The notes under the pieces are model-generated. The model had not been told where the DNA came from. It worked only from the letters and a program-made list of their open reading frames with translations, and searched no databases. From the NCBI GenBank assembly GCA_032622095.1, contig CP136067.1, positions 48,093,549-48,157,548 of the forward strand: a stretch of DNA of 64,000 nt. The letters run 5' to 3'. The DNA comes from Siphonodentalium dalli (Eukaryota; Mollusca; Scaphopoda; Gadilida; Siphonodentaliidae). Shown here piece by piece: positions 1 to 10,309 of the stretch (the first letter of the stretch is position 1; every line of letters begins with the position of its first letter). A program made the translations under genes and the position numbers.

Positions 1-267
1 GAGGCCTTGGTAACATATATAATCATGCAGACAGGAAAACATAAATGAGAAGTTGAGAACTAGACAACACACAACATCATGCAATAAGAAAATTCACATT
101 ACACTTACTCAATTGTACTTTATATTCCTACTATTAATCCATCCACTCATACTCCATACCTTTTCTACTAATAAACCATCCACTCATACCAGGGTATAAC
201 AAAACAATGCCGCAATATCACGAAATGAAGGATACTAAATCTAGTGACGACAGTCACTGGAAACGCC
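1..267 (-). repeat. Split direct repeat B2 (partial)
   Basis: This sequence matches 711-977 through the shared end at aaacgcc. It continues off the left edge of the window. It is the terminal half-repeat of the Ngaro-like element. Confidence 0.8.
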
Positions 268-317
268 TAAATATTCTATTTAAAACCAAATTATTGAATC
301 CTGGGAGGGCGGGCGGG

Positions 318-533
318 TCAACAAAAATATTTATTCAACTGATCTTCAGATTGGCGCGTCTATAGAAACCATACACTAGCGCAAAATTGATTGGACGATG
401 GGAATTGCTTTCAGCCAATCGCTGACGTTGTAATAAAACCGATTCAAGGTATTGACAATTATCCGAAACAGGACCTGGAACCATAGCGCGTTCTAAACGG
501 GGAATAATTACTTATTTTCTGTGAAAATTGTCC
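318..533 (-). repeat. Split direct repeat A2
   Basis: A 216-bp copy of 2213-2428, from tcaacaaaaata to aaaattgtcc, in direct orientation. The only difference I noticed is acgggg here versus actggg in A1. It lies between B2 and B1, as expected for A1-body-B1-A2-B2. Confidence 0.8.
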
Positions 534-710
534 AATTACACCCCTATCCCGCTTCCTTTATTTTCACGAGTAACAATATTTGTTTATGGCATAATTTATT
601 CAGGCAAACATACTCGTATCATAACAAACACATTCATACAACTAAACATAAATTACATGCAACTGGTAACATATATAATCATGCAGACAGGAAAACATAA
701 ATGAGAAGTT

Positions 711-977
711 GAGGCCTTGGTAACATATATAATCATGCAGACAGGAAAACATAAATGAGAAGTTGAGAACTAGACAACACACAACATCATGCAATAAGAA
801 AATTCACATTACACTTACTCAATTGTACTTTATATTCCTACTATTAATCCATCCACTCATACTCCATACCTTTTCTACTAATAAACCATCCACTCATACC
901 AGGGTATAACAAAACAATGCCGCAATATCACGAAATGAAGGATACTAAATCTAGTGACGACAGTCACTGGAAACGCC
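711..977 (-). repeat. Split direct repeat B1
   Basis: A 267-bp copy of window start 1-267. About 48 bp just upstream (666-713) are a further local tandem duplicate of its first bases, from ggtaacatatataatcatg onward. Confidence 0.8.
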
Positions 978-1318
978 AAGCCAAAGGCCACCAGAAAAAG
1001 AAGCAAAAAAAAAAAAAAAAAAAAAAAAAATTGGTTTAAAAACGGAGATTTCTGGCAATACGAATAATAGGATGAATAGCTTTTCCATGAGTGTCCTTCA
1101 ATCACCCCCGACAGTAGACAAGCGACTGGTAGAAAGTAATAATAACACTCTACAACAGTGGCCGCCTTACCAAGGAAGAAGCGATATCATCCTAAGGAAA
1201 AGACACACCCCCTACAACGGCAATAATAGACGCTGAAAGGTGGCATCAAGGGCTACAGAAGGACTCTCTGGAAAAGCCATTCCTCCATTTATTTCAAATG
1301 CACTAATCTCCTTTTAAT

Positions 1319-1843
1319 TTATGAACCAAACAGAGTAGTTCCGGCATCGTTTAAGTGCAAACCCTGGTCTTGTCTGGCATATAGCTCCCTTCTTGGTTTG
1401 CCGCCCTTCACTAAATACTTATATGAAGGAAAATAAATAGTCTGAAATTCTTGACATGCGAGCTTAAGATCTGAATTTATCTCTACAATGATTTTGTTGG
1501 ACGTTGAATGATCCACTGGGCGTGGAATTATAGCTGAAAGGCAAATATTGCTATTATGAAACTGTCTTTTGGCGAACGATATTATATCATAAAAGGCTGC
1601 TTTTATGAGAATTCTGTCCAACTTATATATATCGTTCGTACCTCCGTGAATGACAATATTATCAAACGTACCAATAAATTCTTTTTGCGACCTGATTTGG
1701 AAGCCCAAAAAGCCCAAAGAGGAACCTTTAAATGCTAAGATGTGAGTATGAGGAATGGATACATACTTGGCAATTGAGTCTGAAATAATAATGGTCGTTC
1801 TACCGGTATGTTGTGCATGATCAGTTCCTGAAAATGAACACAC
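1319..1843 (-). CDS. SGNH/GDSL-type hydrolase ORF of a Ngaro-like element
   Basis: This 174-aa ORF has the SGNH-hydrolase blocks in order. Block I is IIISDSIAKY (residues about 18-27), with Ser in place of the usual Gly before the DS pair. Block III is HGGTNDI (about 66-72) and block V is GLHLNDAG (about 161-168), which supplies the D/H pair. The length fits a single SGNH domain. It begins just after the recombinase stop on the same strand, inside the split direct repeats. SGNH proteins hydrolyse ester bonds; their role in retroelements is unknown. The reading frame is open throughout, unlike most ORFs here, so the element may be recent. Replacement of the glycine in block I could affect activity. 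Confidence 0.7.
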   Translation of the reverse strand: MCSFSGTDHAQHTGRTTIIISDSIAKYVSIPHTHILAFKGSSLGFLGFQIRSQKEFIGTFDNIVIHGGTNDIYKLDRILIKAAFYDIISFAKRQFHNSNICLSAIIPRPVDHSTSNKIIVEINSDLKLACQEFQTIYFPSYKYLVKGGKPRRELYARQDQGLHLNDAGTTLFGS

Positions 1844-1849
1844 ACAGAA

Positions 1850-2179
1850 TTAACATCCTTTCTTCAAAATTTCCTTTTTCATCTGCATAGCGACCCGCAT
1901 TTTATCTTCAGTACCGAACGTTAAATATTCTTTGTAGGCATCGCTACGCCAATCCCCGTGCAACTGTATTAACTCAGATGGAGCTTTACTTTGAAAAGCA
2001 AAAGTAGCACCGCCCCTCCTAAAACTATGAGTTGAGTATCTAGCGGGATTACGATTAATCCTCGAAATGGAGCTTTTAATCTTACTCTGGAAATTTCTAT
2101 ATGTAATCGGGAGAAGTTTGGACTTTTGATTTTTTCCAAAGAGAGGGCCGTTAACATCTGACGGTACTAAATTGATCAT
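1850..2179 (-). pseudogene. Tyrosine recombinase, C-terminal catalytic fragment
   Basis: This 109-aa ORF starts at a true ATG. It contains the C-terminal signature of tyrosine recombinases: HSFRRGG (the HxxR motif, near residues 51-57), then LHGDWRSDAYKEYL, giving the H/W position and the nucleophilic tyrosine. The first catalytic arginine and the SAM-like core-binding domain are missing, so this is about the last third of a Ngaro/DIRS-type enzyme. It lies between repeat A1 and the SGNH ORF on the same strand, six bases from the SGNH start. In an intact element it would integrate the circular cDNA. A Crypton origin would be the alternative, but the surrounding split direct repeats favour Ngaro. 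It is unlikely to be active alone. Confidence 0.75.
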
Positions 2180-2212
2180 ATTTTTATACGCTTTGATCGG
2201 GCATAATATCGA

Positions 2213-2428
2213 TCAACAAAAATATTTATTCAACTGATCTTCAGATTGGCGCGTCTATAGAAACCATACACTAGCGCAAAATTGATTGGACGATGGGAAT
2301 TGCTTTCAGCCAATCGCTGACGTTGTAATAAAACCGATTCAAGGTATTGACAATTATCCGAAACAGGACCTGGAACCATAGCGCGTTCTAAACTGGGAAT
2401 AATTACTTATTTTCTGTGAAAATTGTCC
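2213..2428 (-). repeat. Split direct repeat A1
   Basis: A 216-bp copy of 318-533. On the minus strand it is the 5' terminus of the Ngaro-like element and ends 34 bp before the recombinase ORF start at 2179, which shows that the gag and RT part has been deleted. Confidence 0.8.
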
Positions 2429-2542
2429 TTACATTCTACGCAACTGAACACTTTATTAACAGTCACTGCTGCAAATATGACGTGTAAATTTGCTTTCACT
2501 ACATTTCATACTGGAAACAGCTAAGACTCTTAAGTGGGCACC

Positions 2543-3510
2543 CAGATAGCAAAACTATGTTGGCATTACGTTGGCAAAAAATGCCAACGTTCATTTTCCA
2601 ACCGTGGTTATCCAACACATTGTCAACCATATAATGCAACAATATAAATATATAGTTGATATTGGCGATTTTTATGATTCAAGTCTTAAAATTGTCTATG
2701 CCTTTCAAGTGTCTCCCATGTTATCTGCATATTACAGCTATCCTCATTGGTCATAATAATTAATTCTCAGGAAATGGAGTTAATGTTGGCAGATGGTTCA
2801 TTTTCCCACCGTGGTTATCCAACACATTGCCAACGTTTTGCCAACCATATAATGCAACAATATAAATATATAGTTGATATTGGCGATTTTTATGATTCAA
2901 GTCTTAAAATTGTCTATGCTTTTCAAGTGTCTCCCATGTTATCTGCATATTACAGCCTTCCTCATTGGTCATAATAATTAATTCTCAGGAAATGGAGTTA
3001 ATGTTGGCAGATGGTTCATTTTCCAACCGTGGTTATCCAACACATTGCCAACGTTTTGCCAACCATATAATGCACCAATATAAATATATAGTTGATATTG
3101 ACGATTTTTATGATTCATGTCTTAAAATTGTCTATGGCTTTCAAGTGTCTCCCATGTTATCTGCATATTACAGCTTTCCTCATTGGTCATAATAATTAAT
3201 TCTCAGGAAATGGAGTTAACGTTGGCAGATGGTTGGCACGACGTTCATTTTCAACGGCTTGTCAACCGTAATGCTACAATATACAGATATATAGTTGATA
3301 TTGACGATTTCTTTATGGTTCAAGTCCATGTCTATGCCTTCCAAGTGTTCCTGTGTTATAAGTATATTGGTACAGCATTGTCAATTAATCATAATGACTA
3401 ATACTCAGGAGATGCAGTTAACGTTGGTAGATGGGTGGCATATGGTTGGCAAAGCAACATTGGGCCAACGTTGGAATACCAACACTTTGCCCATCGCTAA
3501 TTACATTGTA
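2543..3510. repeat. 218-bp tandem satellite, about 4.5 copies
   Basis: The string taattctcag recurs at 2761, 2979 and 3197 (spacing 218), then as taatactcag at 3399 after a shortened 202-bp unit. Each unit carries alternating gttggca/tgccaac words that form short inverted repeats. Overlapping 60-75-aa ORFs in this array follow the period and are by-products. The last copies are the most diverged. Confidence 0.9.
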
Positions 3511-4112
3511 TCAACATAATGCGAATTAGTTTTTCACTGGCGTGTAATTATGAGGAATAATCAGCATCCTGGTATAATTATACAGTATAAATACATTTGT
3601 GCCTATCACAAGCTTCATGATTTATTTGTTTGTGATGCTGCACAAATCTATTTATACAGTGAAATTACACCAGGAAATGAAGATTATACATTGAATCAAT
3701 GCCATGCCGACGGACGGAAACAGGGACTGACAGAAATATAGATGCATAAAGGTCTGGACACACTGACGGACAGATGGGTGAACGAGGTCAATGCAGTATA
3801 CCCCCATTCTTTTTGAGAGTGGGGGTATAATTATAATAGTGCACACTCAGTACATGATATGTAATCAATACAATGGTATTATGATATGCCCTACAAATAG
3901 AATACAGTGCGTGTTGTATCGAAACAGGTCTGTTGGGAGATTATGGCAGCATCAAGTGTTCCAGACACGAGACAAGATATATGCACAATCTCCAATTTTA
4001 TCAACACAAAGCACAAGATAGATCACTGAAATGTACTTGATAAAACAAAATTATTGTACTGAATTTTAGATATATATTCTCATTATAAATAGATGTTATA
4101 CCTTACTCGTAT
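3511..4112. other. No gene seen; short hairpin
   Basis: AT-rich sequence without a coding signal. Positions 3798-3830 form an inverted repeat, with tataccccca and its complement around a 12-base loop. Confidence 0.5.
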
Positions 4113-4337
4113 TTAAATTCGCGCAGTACTATTTTTCGCCCAGTTTTGAATTTGTCTGTCCGAGATTTTTAAAGTGTTCGTAGAGTTCATCGGGGCTAAC
4201 TGCGACATTTTATTTGAATTAGAGGAATCGCGATCCAATTGTTTAACTAGCGACCAGTATTCCTTCAGCTTATTGTTTTGCATGTGTACCAGTTGCCCAT
4301 ATATATTACTCCGATAATTAGCTAATACCGGGCACAC
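4113..4337 (-). pseudogene. LINE-like ORF2 linker fragment
   Basis: The frame contains NKLKEYWSLVKQLDRDSSNSN-like sequence. A one-base shift then gives DELYEHFKNLGQTN, about residues 48-61 of the combined stretch. The pattern of an aromatic W..L..L segment followed by an E..HF.. segment is typical of the linker between endonuclease and reverse transcriptase in CR1/Jockey-type LINEs. The fragment is short and frameshifted. It lies on the same strand as the retroelement fragment at 4719-5333 and could belong to the same insertion, although simple TA repeats at 4590-4690 separate them. The assignment rests on pattern alone. Confidence 0.35.
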
Positions 4338-4361
4338 CCTGCATGCATAGAAAGGACATCA

Positions 4362-4718
4362 TCAAGAATCTGGGATAATGATCCATCCAAGCTTCAAGCA
4401 GCACTTAAATATACAAGAATAACTTAACAGTAACATCGTGAACATATCATGCAGCTCTGTTGATCGATACCGATCAAGAACACACGGGCTCATATGAATT
4501 AATCGTGAAATCCGCAGCCCGTACATACGCCACCACCAATATCCGCAGTCGAGGACGAAACAACTAGAAAGAGAAAGAAGAAAACACTCAATATATATAT
4601 ATACATATAGACATGAATGCACATCATCATATATATATATCGTATAAAGTGTTGAGAACTATATGCACAGATATATATATATAGGAGAAATGAATAATCC
4701 ATGGTCTGAACAGATTGT
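4362..4718. repeat. TA-rich simple-sequence stretch
   Basis: Short runs of (TA)n at about 4593-4609, 4629-4640 and 4672-4683 lie in otherwise unremarkable sequence. The ORFs crossing it are low-complexity. Confidence 0.6.
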
Positions 4719-5333
4719 TTAGTCTATAGGCCTTTCATGCTTCTTGCAATTTTCAATAGTTTTTTGTTTCATTGGGAATGCGACCTCCTTATCATAATTT
4801 TGTTCATATTCTTCCAGAAATTTGACTTTTTTGTCCCATATTTCAACAGATTTAGCCTCATTCTGTGATATGTCTTTTAGTTTTTCCGAGATGAGTCCAT
4901 TTGAAATTCGGGATACTTCTTCTTGCATATCAGTATCGACCTGTTGGTAAACTTTTTCATATTTATGTTTTTTTGCTTTCCATTAACTTGATTTCCGTTT
5001 TGAATTTACAAACTGTGAGGTCGAAGCGGAGCTTACTCTCATCTTCTGGTTCTCCCTCTATCTCCGTCATCAAAAATTTCTTTGGGATAATGGGTTTTTC
5101 TTGAGAAATCCAGGAATTATATTGTTCCGTATATTTATCACATCGTAGTGCATTCCAGAATTTTTTTTTCTTTTATTAAGATTTCGTCTCCATATTTTGA
5201 ACAAAATATTCTTCTTTCGAATGCATTCTCGCTCGAGATTGATCTCGTTTAATTCGTTGGTCACCTGTGGTTGACCCATTGTAGGTGTCTCATTCTTTGT
5301 TAACTTTACTGCGTTCAGACATGTTGAGTTCAA
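4719..5333 (-). pseudogene. Retroelement-type charged coiled-coil ORF, frameshifted
   Basis: Three minus-strand frames join into one coding-like stretch: a charged N-terminal part, a segment with KKKFWNALRCDKY followed by IIPKKFLMTEIEGEPEDES, and a Lys/Glu-rich helical part to 4719. One break falls in the run of about nine A at 5161-5169 (T on the plus strand). A second is near 4972-4980, after a Lys-Lys-Thr stop. The IPKKF...I.GEPE....R pattern followed by a long heptad-like helix recalls ORFs I associate with invertebrate and fish retroelements, but I cannot name the family. It lies directly downstream of, and overlaps by 44 bp, the virus-like ORF at 5290-6389 on the same strand. Confidence 0.4.
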
Positions 5334-6389
5334 TATATGGTCCGAGACTTTGATATGTGATTGGATCTCTGATAAAAATTGTCATGGAATCAAATCTTCT
5401 GTCGCAAATTACAGTGAGTTCCATCTCTCTAAGCATTACCTGCCAAAATGCCAATCCAGCAGTGATGGCCCCCGGAACCTCAGTTGCCATGATGACGTGA
5501 CTAGTGTCAACGGATCTCATAGCTTCGTTAAATCGTGCTACCAGGCGGTCGATTTGATTTGTCAAGTCGCCACCGCTTTGGGCTCCTTGATACTCTTCAG
5601 TCGTCAGGTCACCGTTACATACCCTCAGTAGCTTCTTAGCTAAGTACGTCAAATCCTGGATTGCCCGACCTTGTCCTGCGGCTGTTGTAAAGCCTGCATA
5701 TGGAGTGACGGCTAATATATCCACTTGATCTCGGAAAATCTGTCCTTGAGCAACTAATCGTTGCAGTGGGCCGACGATCCTTAAGTCGGCTAATCCTTTA
5801 TTTCCCCCGGGTGTCACGAGGCCTGAGTGAACCCTGGAATGATCTCCATCCAGGGGAAAGTCGGAAGATCTCTAATCGATTTGGCAATAATGCTGAACGA
5901 TGAGAATCCAGCATAAGCTGCATTGTTCCCTATGTTTGTGAGGGCAATGAATGGGTTGCCAGCTAGAGCTACATCCACGCTGGTCAACATAGTATGGGCT
6001 CTTACTGGTCCGTTGTTAACGTCGGTGTAATAGGGACCGAAGATCTCCCAAACTCGGTGAATGTGCTTCGGCTTGAATGTGTTCAGTCCGGGTGCGTTCT
6101 GAGCGCCTATAACCTTATCCAATTTTCCCTTGGTGATAGATCCCATCTTACCGACGGCTGTCACCAATCCGAAGATCCCATTAAGTCTAACTTCTTGGGG
6201 GTTCAAATTCAGAGAAAAGAATATCCCTGTTCTGATCACTGCAACAGCCAGATTGCCACGAGTCCCCCAATCTGGAGCGGTATAATTAGCTCCGTACACA
6301 ATCGTTTCTGTCGATATGTTTGCACCAACAACCGATCGCTGTGTCTCTACAGGTGCGAATGACCCTGGACCAATCAGCACGGATTGACG
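5290..6389 (-). pseudogene. Nucleocapsid/capsid-like ORF pair, candidate endogenous viral element
   Basis: Two minus-strand frames (6389-5814, then 5817-5290) read as one protein of more than 360 residues, broken by a frameshift near 5817-5826. Both apparent starts are GTG codons, and an in-frame TAA lies just upstream at 6390-6392, so the N-terminus is missing or shifted. The product is rich in Gly, Ala, Thr and aliphatic residues with few Lys, and has a YAGF...FPW segment around 5835-5915. This composition and the alpha-helical pattern suggest a viral nucleoprotein or capsid, possibly of a negative-strand RNA virus. GC content is visibly higher than in the flanks. I cannot assign a family, and a retroelement gag is the alternative. 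Confidence 0.4.
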
Positions 6390-6392
6390 TTA

Positions 6393-6927
6393 CCTCACAC
6401 AATTCGTGCTGAGTACCGAACTACGCGCATTCATGCGCTACAATCTATAACAGCTTGATTGCCCAATCAAACATTAACTCCTCGGAGAAATCAGTTCCAT
6501 TCTAATTTGTTCCTCAAACGAATAGAACTATATTTCTCATCGTTCTTAGAGCACATGAGTGTATTTTGCACTCATCCATCGCTCAATTTTTTTTTAATTT
6601 GTTGAATAGATTATATGTTGGGAAAATATGAGATGGTCCCAGAAATGGCCAAAATTAGTGTACAGTACCCCTTTGAGAAATTCATATTTTAATCAGGGTA
6701 GGCCAAGCAATCAGAAGTTGCTGACACCATGGTGGTCAAAGTCAATGAAAACATGCTAACTATGAGACAGCGTTGCTTTGTAAATAAATAAAGAAATGAT
6801 TAGATAAATACAACCCTTTGTCCCCATGTGTGTCACTTAACTCCCCACACAGTGAACCCTACTGTAATTGTATGGAAGGTTAAAAATATATTTAAGTGCT
6901 TTGTGAATATAAATTAATGTATGCACT
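6393..6927. other. No gene seen
   Basis: AT-rich sequence with many stops in all frames and no clear repeat. Confidence 0.5.
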
Positions 6928-7533
6928 TCACACAGCATAGAGGCTCTTAATGTTGAGCCTTGTCTGCTGGCACACTGCATCGACAGCCATAAATTTTATG
7001 TCCGCCACTCTCTTAGTCTGATACAGAACTGTACCAGGATGCGTGTACGCAAATATGTTTTTTGATTCCAATGCAGGGGGCACCAAAAATGGGCAATCCG
7101 TTTCCAAAACCAATCTGTTTGTAGGTGTCCTGGCTATGACCTCCTTTACGCACTTCATGTTCGTTTTGCCAGAAAACCAATAAACAGATTGGGGAAATAT
7201 TCCAAAAATTGTTGTGCCTGCTCAAATTTCCCAGTGTAGCAATGTAAATGTATCGGGAAGTCAGCAGGAAACCTCTCTTTCAAAATTGAAAGCGTTGCTT
7301 CCTCGGCTTCCCGACAATGCACAACGGGGAGACTGCTTGACGCTCATATCGAGCTGCATTCTGAATGCCATTTTCTGGGTTGAAAGTGGACATCGATGCC
7401 AATTGTGATGACCGTCAAGCACAGTTTCCCCAACAGCTACTACACCAGGATAGCTGAGCATTCGTTCAACTGCAAAGTACTTAAAACCAAATCGGCCGGT
7501 CGCCGACGTCCTTGGCATTGAGTCTTGACGCAC
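6928..7533 (-). pseudogene. TatD-family nuclease, C-terminal half (TATDN2-like relic)
   Basis: The first frame (7533-7261) has GVVAVGETVLD, matching the metal-binding GE.GLD block of TatD metal-dependent DNases, followed by a Q...F..QL helix. After a frame change, FEQAQQFLEYFPN and IGFSGKTN are readable. The frame from 7158 then has NRLVLETDCPFLVPP, the conserved R.l.ETD.P.l.P block with the metal-binding aspartate, and ends at a normal C-terminus with a QQTRLNIKSLY helix. At least two frameshifts (about 7250-7270 and 7205-7215) break it. The N-terminal HxH block is absent here but present at 22.1-23.1 kb. TatD proteins are Mg-dependent 3'-5' nucleases. No clear splice acceptor is seen at the 5' end. 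Confidence 0.7.
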
Positions 7534-8485
7534 GCGAAATCACATCGACTTCCATCGCATCCCGCGGATATTTTGAATAGCCTCGAATTGTCGAAACTAC
7601 GAAAGCTTATTATTATTGATCTTGAAGATATTTTCTTTCGTTGCGGTAAAGAGTTTTAGCGGGCTAGATGGACCGTTATTACGGTTGAAATTTCTGAATT
7701 AGTTGTATTAATTTAATAGCGCCATTAATTCAAGAAATTATGCTTCTTTATTACTTTTAATCAATGTTTGTTTATTTAAATTCTTCTCATTCCGTAATTT
7801 CCGTAATTTTCTTCGATCATCGGATCAATGAATCATTGAACGGAGAATATAAATTATGATACAAAAACAAATAAAGATTGCGCTGTTTAAAGTTGTAGTC
7901 CTTCCTTAATCAGTGTATCGTTCAAATATTTTGTTGTCCTCCGTTAACTTAATCGGTCATTGTTTATTGAGTCAGATCTCTTTTGAATATCAACACTACA
8001 ACCGAGTAAGACGTCCATTATAGAGGACAAATACGATTGATATCTAGCCTCTGGATAGTCTAGACAGCAGGCTATACTCTAGGCATTTACTCTTGGGATC
8101 CAAATAAACATTCTCTTCAGTACTCTTATTAATTTTTAAGTAAACATCCCCTGTATCATGATGCTGCTTATGTTGGGTCTCTAACTCTCTATAATTGTTT
8201 TTATTTCATTCCAAATGACTGCTGTTGATAAAAAAAACCAGTTCAATCAACTACAATGTAATATCAAATCAATATTAAAAATCAGACAATGAATAACACA
8301 GCTTCTCTTGTTCTTATAGTTAAAGGGTTAAACATAGAATATCTTGGGGGAAATGATCCCATCAAGTTATAAACGCTCTTTGTGAGTATACTAGTACTGA
8401 GCTAGGTGCTTGAAGTTAAACTGTGCTTTTGACTCGCAATTATGAATCAATGCCTGCACTGGGGCTTCAAATTTGATCATGTTTA
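7534..8485. other. No gene seen
   Basis: AT-rich sequence with no sustained coding signal or obvious repeat. Confidence 0.45.
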
Positions 8486-8885
8486 AATCAGAATAAGAAC
8501 ATATGAGTTTGTACAGCATTAAATAATAATAATATGCTACCAAACTAATGGCAAAATGACTCATATTATAAAGCCCCCACCCGACCAAGCAAATTGAAAA
8601 TAAAGACCCCTTGAAATTATACACAAAAGTAAGTAAAGAAGTACATATATATATATTAACTACGAGAACACCACCTATTTAAATCAGAATAAGAACATAT
8701 GAGTTTGTACAGCATTAAATAATAATATGTTACCAAAATCATGGCAAAATGACTCAAATTATAAAGCCCCCCCCCACCCCACCAAGCAAATTGAAAATAA
8801 AGATCACTCGAAATTATGCACAAAAGTAAATAAAGAAGTATCTATATATATATATATACCACCCATATATATAGAACACCACCTA
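8486..8885. repeat. Direct duplication of about 170-190 bp
   Basis: aaatcagaataagaacatat starts both halves, near 8485 and near 8683. The two copies stay aligned through taaagccccc and accaagcaaattgaaaataa to a short TA-rich tail. Small indels separate them, including a longer C-run in copy two. Confidence 0.85.
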
Positions 8886-9044
8886 TTATATATAAGTTTC
8901 TGACCAATCAAAAATAAAAACGCGACTCTCTCTATCACAGGTGATCATTTTACATTTGATATATTAATTATTATACAACGTTACCTCTATTAAAAATTGA
9001 GAGAACATGTTGATTAAACTAATTATAATTGTCACATCTCAAGT

Positions 9045-9557
9045 TTGAAATTGGGTGTGTGCAGTTGCAATTCATTCATAATGAGAGGACAACCATATTT
9101 CTGCAAGCACCTATATGCCTGCTTGGCAAAAAAAGAGAATATCTCTAATTCTGACAAATTGTTGACAGCGTACACACTTTTCAGGATTAAACAGCGAGAT
9201 GAAGCAAGAGCGGATATTGAAAAAATCCAGAGTGCTAGGCAAGAATTGAGCAACGTCATTAGTGCAACAACAGGAGAAGAATTATTGACCATCTGCTCTA
9301 AGAAAGGACGACCAGGAATGCGAAATTTGGCTAAACGAAAATATGACCAGATAGCGAGCAATACTGAGGACCGGACGCCCACAGACTTGATAAATTATAC
9401 ATGCCCTGTATGTAAATTGGACTGTTCGGCAAACCCGAAATCGAAACAACAGTACTCAATCGGATGCGATATTTGCATGCACTGGTATCATTGGAAATGT
9501 GTCTCTATTTTGAAAGCTCCACCGGAGGATGAATGGAAGTGTATGGATTGTTGTTGA
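9045..9557 (+). CDS. SWIM and PHD zinc-finger protein fragment
   Basis: The 170-residue frame begins with a non-ATG codon (TTG), so the N-terminus is probably upstream, lost or in another exon. Residues about 6-27 contain CSC....CKHLYACL, the CxCx(n)CxH pattern of a SWIM finger. Residues about 119-169 form a PHD finger: CPVCKLDC, CDICMHWYHWKC, then W and CMDC, with all eight metal ligands in place. Between them is a basic helical stretch with KKGRPGMRNLAKRKYDQ. SWIM domains often end MULE-type transposases, and SWIM-PHD pairs occur in lophotrochozoan element-derived proteins, so this may be a transposase tail. The frame is intact and ends in a proper stop at 9557. No element termini were found. 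Confidence 0.6.
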   Translation: MKLGVCSCNSFIMRGQPYFCKHLYACLAKKENISNSDKLLTAYTLFRIKQRDEARADIEKIQSARQELSNVISATTGEELLTICSKKGRPGMRNLAKRKYDQIASNTEDRTPTDLINYTCPVCKLDCSANPKSKQQYSIGCDICMHWYHWKCVSILKAPPEDEWKCMDCC

Positions 9558-9579
9558 GTCAAATGCAAACTTACATTAG

Positions 9580-9905
9580 GTAACCACCAACTCGTGTAAC
9601 CAGAGAAGGGTGGTATTAAATGAGGTCTAGGGCACATTATGTAACCACCAACTCGTGTAACAAGAGAATGGTGGTATTAAATTAGGTCTAGGGTACCACC
9701 AGCTCGTGTAACCAGAGAAGGGTGGTATTAAATTAGGTCTATGTCAGATTATGTAACCACCAACTCGTGTAACCAGAGAAGGGTGGTCTTAAATTAGGTC
9801 TAGGGTACCACCAACTCGTGTAACCAGAGAAGGGTGGTATTAAATTAGGTCTATGGTAGAATAGGGTACCACCAACTCGTGTAACAAGAGAAGGGTGGTA
9901 TCCGA
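9580..9905. repeat. Hairpin-forming minisatellite, about six copies
   Basis: The core accaccaactcgtgtaacca, gagaagggtggt and taaattaggtcta recurs about every 50-70 bp. Each unit has complementary ends (accacc / ggtggt), so every copy can fold alone. The array starts 23 bp after the SWIM-PHD stop. Confidence 0.9.
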
Positions 9906-10063
9906 TAAGTTCATTGCTCTTCCATTGGTGACTAGGTGGAGTGCAATGTGTTCTTTATTCTTACTAACCAAATCATAGCAGGTTAGCCCTATTTTGAAAT
10001 TGAAATAAAAATTAAGTTCATGCTAAAACACATTATAAGTGGGTATTAGGCTGTAAGGCATGG

Positions 10064-10309
10064 TTAGCCCTTCAAAGACTGAAATTTGTGAAAAGCCTGT
10101 GCCAATGCATTCTTTTATATATGTGAGTCTCCCATATGGAGCCTTTAATATATAAGAGAATACATTGGCCTAACAATATTGACCTTGTACACCAGTTCAT
10201 TCTCTTTTAAAAGTGAGGCTCCTTATGGGACACTCGTATATACAAGATAATACACTGGCACATGATCTTTAATGCTGCACCAGCCCAGTTCCCATCAGGA
10301 AAGGGTTAA
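10064..10309. mobile_element. Degenerate TTAA-type MITE relic
   Basis: It ends in ttagccctt and aagggttaa and contains imperfect copies of the hairpin gccaatgcattct...agagaatacattgg seen in the intact TTAA MITEs at 36709, 45354 and 62317. It is heavily diverged. A tgctgcaccagc motif lies near its right end. Confidence 0.55.

Larger units (their letters stand above)
1..2428 (-). mobile_element. Compact Ngaro-like (DIRS superfamily) retroelement with split direct repeats
   Basis: Two sequences each occur twice in the order expected for Ngaro/PAT split direct repeats. Read on the minus strand: A1 (2428-2213), body with ORFs (2212-978), B1 (977-711, possibly starting at 534), A2 (533-318), B2 (267-1, running off the window). 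I see only about one mismatch between A1 and A2 and none between B1 and B2 over the visible part, so the element is young. The body is only about 1.2 kb and keeps a tyrosine recombinase C-terminus and an SGNH hydrolase. Gag and reverse transcriptase are absent, so it is an internally deleted, non-autonomous copy. Ngaro elements integrate with a tyrosine recombinase rather than a DDE integrase, and some members are known to carry SGNH-type ORFs. The outer limit of B2 is not visible. Confidence 0.75.

Noticed and set aside
878-1105. 75-codon minus-strand frame with a Phe/Leu run
   Set aside because: It is made by the A-run at 1007-1030 next to repeat B1.
2571-3519. Overlapping 60-75-codon plus-strand frames
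   Set aside because: They recur with the 218-bp satellite period and overlap one another; no independent coding signal.
4719-5333. Reading the charged coiled-coil ORF as a viral phosphoprotein next to the nucleocapsid-like ORF
   Set aside because: The FWNALRC...IPKKF...GEPE pattern fits a retroelement ORF better, and the overlap with the virus-like frame is abnormal for a viral gene order.
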